Shown here piece after piece: positions 57,703 through 64,000 of a DNA stretch of 64,000 bases. The DNA is from Opisthocomus hoazin (taxonomy: Eukaryota; Chordata; Aves; Opisthocomiformes; Opisthocomidae). A model generated the notes under the pieces. That model was not told where the DNA came from, searched no databases, and worked only from the letters and a program-made list of their open reading frames with translations. How positions within the stretch are numbered: the first letter of the stretch is position 1; each line of letters begins with the position of its first letter. Both the position numbers and the translations under genes were made by a program. The stretch covers positions 7,415,379 to 7,479,378 of the forward strand of contig NC_134439.1 of assembly GCF_030867145.1 (NCBI RefSeq), written 5' to 3'.

Positions 57703-58584
57703 TACCCTAGGCTTTCTCAGGTGAAATGGGTGATGCTTCCTGAGCAACAGACTCCAATTCACAGAGTGGGATTCAGCTGGAAAGCCAGCAGCCTCCAGCT
57801 GAGCTTCCACATGCAGTGCTGGGGTGGGATTGCCTGAGAATATCTCCCCAGAACCATTCCTGTTTCCTATGGGAGCAAAGGAGATGACTGAGATGTGGTT
57901 ACCTGCTATTGGACAGAGAAACCAGACCAGCATGGAGTCAGGGACACATGGGTTGCTCTCAGCTGAGCATAGATGTTTGCCCTGAGAAGAAGAAGAGACA
58001 TGAAAAAGCATGTGACCACTCTCTGGCAGTGGATGAGTGAGGGAAGGACTTGAGCAGAGAATCTTGTCCAGCATCTGGCTGATGGGTCTTTTTGGCTTGC
58101 TGACGTGAATGTGCAGGGCAAGGGAGGGCTCTTCCCTTCTTGGGCTACTATGGTCATATGGCAAAACAATAATAGCAGTGCTACCTCCTACCACAAGCTT
58201 CGTGCCCCAGCTGTGGCCACACAGTGGAGACACAAGAAGAAGGAAGAAGAAGACAAGCTGATAGATTACTTGCCCTCAGTATTCACCTCAGAGCACGACC
58301 TGTTTTAAGCAGAGGGCATTTACAAGCCTGCACTGGCTTGTTTATGGTGTAGCCTCCAATGGGTCTGCCCTAAGACAGATTTTTGGGACTGTTTTCATCA
58401 TCAAAGACCCTGGATCTAGATGCAGCTGTAAAAGTCACACTGGTATGTGCTTCAGAGCAGCACAGGCTGGGCAGGCAGAGGCCCAGCCTCACCACAGCCT
58501 CCAGCTGCCACTGCTGGGCAGGCTGAGCTCAGAGCTACACACAATTAGTGGCAGTGAGGCAACCCCTCCTCAAAGCACCCACCA
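57703..58584. other. Spacer 3' of V segment 5
   Basis: Counterpart of 42050-42590, with an extra 340 bp (about 57880-58215) missing from copy 1 but partly present at 24660-24800. No gene was recognised. Confidence 0.4.
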
Positions 58585-58623
58585 CGTTTCTGTGCTCTAC
58601 TGCAAGCTGTGAGCACCAGTGTG
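58585..58623 (-). promoter_or_regulatory. 23-RSS of V segment 5
   Basis: Heptamer CACACTG, 23-nt spacer, nonamer ACAGAAACG. Confidence 0.83.
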
Positions 58624-59733
58624 GGCTCAGTGCACAGAAATAGACAGTGCTGTCCTGGAGCTCAGCATCCCGCACATGCAGAAGCTCCTGGGAGTCCTCT
58701 GTAGACAGGACACAGGAGAACCACCCTGAATCCATGTCAGCTCTGTACTTGCTCACCCCCAGCAGCATCTGAGGGGACTGGGTCTGGTGCTGCTGGTACC
58801 AGCAGATGTAGGGATCAGCATAGCTGGAGGAGAAATTGCAGTGCAGAGTTGTGCTGTGTCCCACCTGGATGCACATTTCTGCTGGGAACCGGAGCACAGA
58901 GTCCTTTTGGGCATGACCTGTAAAGCCAGAAAGGGCTTTCAGCTTTGCTTGCCTGTGTACCTGTCCATCTATCACTTCACCAGCTTGCTCACTGTCCCCA
59001 CTTTCCATCTCATCTTTCCAAGCCTCTGAAATGTTGAGCTGTTTCTCCCTCCACACTTCTTTCTGTAGGTTCTTGCCTCTCCTCTGCCCCAACATCATCC
59101 TGCTTTTCAGCAATACTCACTGGCCTTTCAGTCCACTCGTTCTCTCCATATCTGCCTCTGAGCTATGTTAACTGCTGCTCTCTCTTTCAGCAGAAGACAT
59201 AAGCTGTTCCTCTCGCATCTCTGATTGCATCTTCTTGCTAGAACAGTTGCTTCAGTATGACCCAATGCATCCTCTGCCCTTGCCCTGTCCCTGTATGGCA
59301 TTTCAGCTCTTCTTGCACCGAGTTAGCCTTCTGAGTCACCCAAGATTTCAGACCGCTGCTACAGAGTTAGGTACCATTTTATCCAATAAATGTAGAAGAG
59401 AAGCTCCTATATGAGACATGACTCCACTCCCTAGCATCTTTCCCTTTCACAATTCATATGTATTAGCAGCACATTCAGAAATACTCTGCAAATTTAGGGT
59501 GAGGTCTTAGTCCTCCTTTGATGCCCTTTACTCCTGACATCTCCCAGATTATTTGCTGTACCCGTCTGCAGCCCTTGCTCTTTCTACAGAAACACTCGCA
59601 GGGAGTCAGGACTCACTTCTCCTCCTTTCTACCACCAGCCACAAAAACTCTTGCCTCATTCTCCCCAGCCTGAAAGTCACATCTCACCAAAGTCTGCCAG
59701 TCCCACCAGGGCTGCCAGGAAAATGAGCACCAT
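58624..59733 (-). CDS. TCR alpha/delta V segment 5 (family 2, copy 2)
   Basis: The leader exon is 59688-59733 (MVLIFLAALVGLADF, donor GTGAGA). The V exon is 58624-58917 after CTTTACAG. Relative to V segment 3 the upstream ATG pair has become CTG-AAG, and an ATG seven codons into the longer leader is used; that codon is GCG in segment 3. The V exon has the same framework, but with 'YICWYQQ' in place of 'YIFWYQQ' and 'WFSCVLS' in place of 'WFSSVLS', so two cysteines are gained. The end is 'STVYFCALSP'. The frame is open and probably functional. Confidence 0.87.
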
Positions 59734-61234
59734 GTCATGCTCTCCCTTCAGGCCATGCCCAAGGACCTGCCAGCATGAGGGACTTCATGCTTGCAGCTTC
59801 CCCTCTTCTTCTGCCTCTGCCAGATCAAAGAGGCCTCCAAGCCACAGCCCCCAGGGTAGAGCAAAACTCACTCCTTGTTTCCCCAGGAAGGCCTCTTTGG
59901 GACTGTCCCCCAACCTCTACCACAAGAAGGCTCTCTAGGGAGATAATGAACTCATGGCTTATGTACCAGCCATTAGAGGAACAGGCATGCCTTGCAAAAT
60001 TCTCCTGACATCAGATATCAAGTCCGCTGCACAGGCCCGAAGCCAGCTCTGCAGAAGATGGAGAGGGCACTCCCGCACCCACCTATGTCCACCCTGTCCC
60101 AGGGACTATTCTGGGTGGAGAGAGTACAAGGCACACACTGAAGTGCCTGGACCCAGGTGTCGCACACTCTCTCCTTTTGCCTCTGGCCATACAGGAGGAA
60201 CCTCAAGAGAAACATCTCTGTAAAGAGCATCCGCTGCAGAAACCAGCTGCACAGGTACAGACACATTCCCACACTCTGGTGGGGGCAGGACATGGCAATA
60301 TATCTCTCTGTTGTACAGGCAATCCCTCTGTGTCCCTTCACCTACCCACATTACCCACAATCTCCACCTGCTTGTCCCACCCAGGGCCACAGAACCCCAT
60401 TACCCAGGCAAGTAAAAGGGCTGCTTGATTTTAATGTCTTCTGCTGTTTGCTGCCTGGAGCAGGGCTCCTCTGCCACTGCTCACCCAGGGCCCTTTGCTC
60501 ACACAGTGGGCAGGGACTGCAGGAAGCAGGTTATCAGCATAGCAGCCTCCATTCACAACTCTGCTCCCACAAGGCCTTCAGGGTCCTGTGGTTCAGCTGA
60601 GGCCATGGCAGTGGGCTGCCCTCTGCTCACCAGCGACTGCAAACCTGCCAGGAGTTCCCTTGTAATACAACTACAGCTGCCACAGCAGTCCCCAGCAGAG
60701 GCAGGGAAGAGGGATGAACCTTTCCTCTCTGCCTCCGAAGCCTGTGAACATGGGCTTTTGCAGCTGTGTCAAGACCCCATGCCCAGAGGCCTCTTTCCAG
60801 CTCTCACTCACCTCACCTCAGATCTTCAGCCCCATAGGCCAACTTAGGAGATCTCTCTGTGTCTCACTCCTGACATCTGAACTTGAGTCTCCAATGGGAC
60901 TTTCAACAAGTGTCCAGCTCAAGCTTCTCTCCAATCTCCTGGACTTCAGTTCAACACTAAATGCTCTCCGTCTGAGGTGAAGGGGACTCCTATGCAACAA
61001 GCTCTATGTCCTGAACGCTAGCCACTGTGGGATACACTTGAAGGTGTCTGTGATAATCAGTATCTCTTTCTCCAGCAGAAGCACACTGGAAATGCCCCGT
61101 GGAGCTGGAGGATGCAGTTTGTGATTGTGTGTCTGAGCCTATTTGTGAAGTTGCCAGCAAGAAGCCACATCTGATTGTGGTTTCAAAGCAAAGGCTGTAT
61201 CAGCACTGTATCCGCTGGGTCTTTCTGTTCTAAC
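59734..61234. other. Upstream region of V segment 5 and spacer
   Basis: Counterpart of 43772-45690 without the LTR of 45060-45511. No gene was recognised. Confidence 0.45.
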
Positions 61235-61580
61235 CGGGCCTGGCTACGTTGTTGGGCTTAAACAGATCCCCAGCCCCTGCCCCTTGAGCACCAGCAGTGG
61301 CCATTTTGCGCGGCAGGACCGAGGGCTGTCCGGCTGCCCGGGGGCAGGAGGGTCTCTGCTGCCCGGCTCCCTGGGCAGAGCAGAAAGGCGCTGCTCCTCG
61401 CCGGGAGCCAGCGGGGCCGGGGCTGCAATTGCTGCTCCCGGGCACGGTCGGACACCGCCACCGCTGCCGGTCGCGAATCCCGTCCCGCCGCCGCCACCGT
61501 CGCGGGGGATTTCTGTCTGCGTCTCACAGGCGGTGCGGGAGTCAGCGGCAGGTGAGGGACGGGAGGAGGATTCTGCCCGG
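61235..61580. other. GC-rich CpG-dense block 3' of V segment 6
   Basis: Counterpart of 45700-46080. No gene was recognised. Confidence 0.45.
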
Positions 61581-61803
61581 TGAGCGGCTCCCGATGCGCG
61601 TCTGGGACATCTGCGATGGGGCTGCGGGCCTTAGGCGGGCCCGATGCCGGTACCGGGCGGTACGGAGAACCCTTCCGGGGCCGGAACCGGAAAGGGCCGG
61701 GAGCCGCCAGGCGGCACCGGCAGGCGGAGGGGCAGCGCCCCCTGGCGGGCCCGGCCGGCGCTGCCCCCCGCCCCAGACACACACGCCCGGCCCCGCCCGC
61801 GCC

Positions 61804-61842
61804 GGTTCGTGCCCGGCCGCAGCCCCGGCTCCTCTCCCCGTG
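61804..61842 (-). promoter_or_regulatory. 23-RSS of V segment 6
   Basis: Heptamer CACGGGG, 23-nt spacer, nonamer GCACGAACC; the same as V segments 2 and 4. Confidence 0.7.
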
Positions 61843-63056
61843 TCTCCCACGGCGCAGTAATACACCGCCGCGTCCCCGCGCCGGGGCCGGGCGAGCCACA
61901 GGGCGCTGGACCGGCGGTCTGCCGCCACCGACAGCCGCCCCGGAGGGGCCGGCACATCCTTGGACCCTTTGTGACCGAGGGTGATCAACGCGGGGCCTCG
62001 TCCCGGGAGCTGACGGTACCAGTAGATGAAATCTCCGGTTTGTATGTTGGGGTGTGAGCAGTTGATGCTGATGCCAGTGCCCTCGGTGGTCTCTGCTGAT
62101 GGTTCCTGCTGCACCTGGGCTCTGGCCACAGTCACTGTCGAGAAAGAAGGAAAGACCAAAGATCATGAATGACAACCCAGCTCTGATGGCTCTTTTCCCA
62201 GATAAATGGCTAGGAAGACTGGCAATGACACAGAGTCAGACTGGAATGGATGGAGACATGTGCCCATCAGCAGAGATTGATAGTGATCCCAGCCTGGGTG
62301 TGTGGAGGGAGGGGAGAAAGCTGGGAGGGAAATGGAAATTGATGCAGGCAGAGACAGAATGAGAGTCAGGTGCATGATAGATGGATGGATGGATGGATGG
62401 AGGGATGGATGGATGGATGGATGAAGAGAGGGAGAGTAAAAAGGAGACGAGTATGTTACAGTGAAGGACGGAGTGCTGAGCTTAGAAGAGGGATAAATCC
62501 TGAATGCACAGGAGGATGAATGGATGTACGGAATAACGGCATGCTGCAGGAAAGCAAACGTGATTACAGACATGAAGGATGCAGACAGAGAGATGACAGA
62601 GGGCATCTTAGAAAGTAGGAAGAGGGGTTGGTGATGCCAGATGCATGGAGAGATGTCTCAAAAAATGGGTGGATGAATCAATAAAGAGCAAACAAGGAAG
62701 GGAGGTGTCCCAGTGAAGGACAGAGATCTAAATTCAAGGCAATAAGCATCAAACTTACAAAAGAAGGAGAGGTTGCATGGAAAGGCAGGTGTACAGGCAA
62801 GCAGGGTCGTACCGACAGAGGTGGCAGATACGTAAGAAGAGATAGAAGTGTCGGAGGGCTTGGGAAGGGTGATGAGACATGGCAGAGGGGCAGGGACGGG
62901 GAAAGACACCCCGAAGATGGAGAGGGAAGAGCTCGTGCTGGGCTCCCTGGGGAGCAGCCCGGGCACAGCCCCGGCCCCCGCCCACCGCCGCCAGCCCCGC
63001 GCACCCAGCAGCACCGCGGCCAGCCCCGCCAGCCCCGCGCCCCGGCACCGCCGCAT
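61843..63056 (-). CDS. TCR V-alpha segment 6 (GC-rich family, copy C)
   Basis: The leader exon is 63005-63056, same as copies A and B. The V exon is 61843-62134 after CTCGACAG. CDR1 carries TGDF (close to copy B), CDR2 carries LGHKG (as in copy A), and the end is 'YYCAVGD'. The mosaic pattern hints at sequence exchange between copies. The frame is open with canonical splice sites. The intron is 870 bp and includes a long TGGA repeat. Probably functional. Confidence 0.9.
62378..62424. repeat. (TGGA)n tract in the V segment 6 intron
   Basis: The longest of the three, nearly pure 'atggatggatggatgg'. Confidence 0.9.
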
Positions 63057-63406
63057 CCCGCCGCTCCGCCGCCCGCGCCTCGCTGCCCCCCGCCAGCCCC
63101 GGCTCTCTGCTCCGCCCGCGCCGCCTCCTCTCCGCCGCCTCCTCCCCTCGCCGCCGCCGCCAGCTCCACCCCGGGGCTCAGCCCGGCGCCGGCGCCGCTC
63201 GGGCTCTCGCCCGGCCTCGCAGTGCTCGCTGGCTCTGCCCGGCCACGACTTGGTCTCCTGGGAAATGGACTCTCGCCGTCCGCCAGCGAGAATCAGCCTG
63301 CACAGAGCCAGCTGCAGTTGGGACAGCGGCAGGGCCTTGACCCAGGAGCTGGACCGGCTTCCCCGAGCTGTGCCTGAGCTCAGGGGCTGGAAGCAGCAGC
63401 CACTGA
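63057..63406 (-). promoter_or_regulatory. GC-rich upstream region of V segment 6
   Basis: Matches the regions upstream of copies A and B with only a few substitutions by eye. Presumed promoter. Confidence 0.55.
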
Positions 63407-63559
63407 TTCCCTGCGGATGGCAGTGAGGAGCCCGAGAGCCTTCAGCTGCCTGCGTGTGGTCCCAGCACAATGCCTAAAAGTTGTGTTGTGGTAAATGGGG
63501 TGTGAGGACAAATGCACCCATGGGTGTGCAGACATCAGGGAGGGCAGGGGAAAGAAGTC

Positions 63560-64000
63560 GGAATGACAGGGTGAGAATGTACGTGAGCAGGGAGCTCCCA
63601 AGGTCATCTAGATCATCTCCCTTCTCAGAATAGATCCCATTCGATCAGATTGCCCAAAGTCACATTCAGTCCAGCCTTGAACACCTCTGAGGTTGGAGAT
63701 TGCACAGCCTCGAGGAGAAACAGATTCCTTTCCTCACTGGTTTTTTTTTGGCCTGTTCATTAACTAGCACTCCCCATTTTCAAACAGCTGTTCATCGCCT
63801 CTACTCCTGTCACAGATTACTCCCACAGCCTAGTCCATCTTCTCGGTTTTCTCTGGACAGGTTGTTCGTGGACCTGCTGGGAACAACTTGTCTAATGGAG
63901 ATCAGTGCACTGTCTGTTCCCTGTCTGTGGCTGGGTGTCATCTCCAAACTTGCAGGAAGTGCCGTCCTTCCCATTAAATATGGTGTTTATGGAAACATAA
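63560..64000 (-). mobile_element. Old CR1-like fragment, antisense, running off the window
   Basis: Counterpart of 48013-48980 ('cacattcagtccagccttga', 'ggagattgcacagcctc'). Confidence 0.6.

Larger units (their letters stand above)
49536..63550. repeat. Tandem duplication, copy 2
   Basis: Counterpart of 28490-47950. It carries feather keratin 2, olfactory remnant 2, V segment 5 and V segment 6 in the same order and orientation. It has its own LTR (55603-56400) and the olfactory-receptor pseudogene at 57180-57702. A junction at about 57697 joins that pseudogene to sequence shared with copy 1. Confidence 0.85.

Noticed and set aside
1-64000. TCR D, J or constant segments
   Set aside because: I searched by eye for the J motif FGxG with a 12-spacer RSS and for constant-domain exons and found none. 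They would be expected to the left of the window.

Overview
The window is avian nuclear DNA. Evidence: many CR1 LINE fragments ending in the ATTCTRTGA-type octamer, bird-type LTRs, two feather keratin (corneous beta-protein) genes, and T-cell receptor V segments of the bird V-alpha kind. The species cannot be named from this alone. In chicken the TRA/TRD locus and a feather keratin cluster both lie on chromosome 27, so the window fits the V-segment part of a TRA/TRD locus in a bird with the same linkage. No D, J or C segment is visible. All six V segments are on the minus strand with 23-bp-spacer recombination signals on their low-coordinate side, so J and C should lie to the left of base 1.

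Layout. 1-14.2 kb is a transposon graveyard: CR1 copies, several LTRs and a decayed provirus (4162-9973) with nested insertions. One 293-bp insertion (3104-3396) joins a complete tRNA-Phe gene to a CR1 3' tail. 15.5-16.75 kb carries the first V segment. 18.3-24.2 kb is a younger betaretrovirus-like provirus with paired 398-bp LTRs and a 6-bp target duplication; it is defective. 25.9-27.1 kb is a second V segment with a very GC-rich leader and promoter. From about 28.5 kb a tandem duplication begins. Each copy holds, in order, a feather keratin gene, an olfactory-receptor remnant, a V segment of family 2 and a V segment of the GC-rich V-alpha family. Copy 1 is about 28.5-47.95 kb and copy 2 about 49.5-63.55 kb. 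Copy 1 is longer because of LTR insertions and unique sequence. Copy 2 carries its own LTR and a larger olfactory-receptor pseudogene.

Each V segment has a short leader exon, a 0.77-0.9 kb intron, a V exon with the conserved Cys/Trp/Cys framework, and a 23-spacer RSS. After RAG-mediated joining to a J segment they would encode the variable domain of TCR alpha (or delta). The keratin genes have a TATA box, a 5'UTR exon, a short intron and a 100-codon coding exon, as feather keratin genes do. They belong to skin appendages and have no functional link to the receptor genes apart from shared duplication.

Most notable: the tRNA-Phe/CR1 chimera; feather keratin genes duplicated together with TCR V segments; three V copies with frozen framework and promoter but different CDR1/CDR2; a gained cysteine pair in one V copy; and LTR insertions that are present in one duplicate and absent at the matching site of the other.
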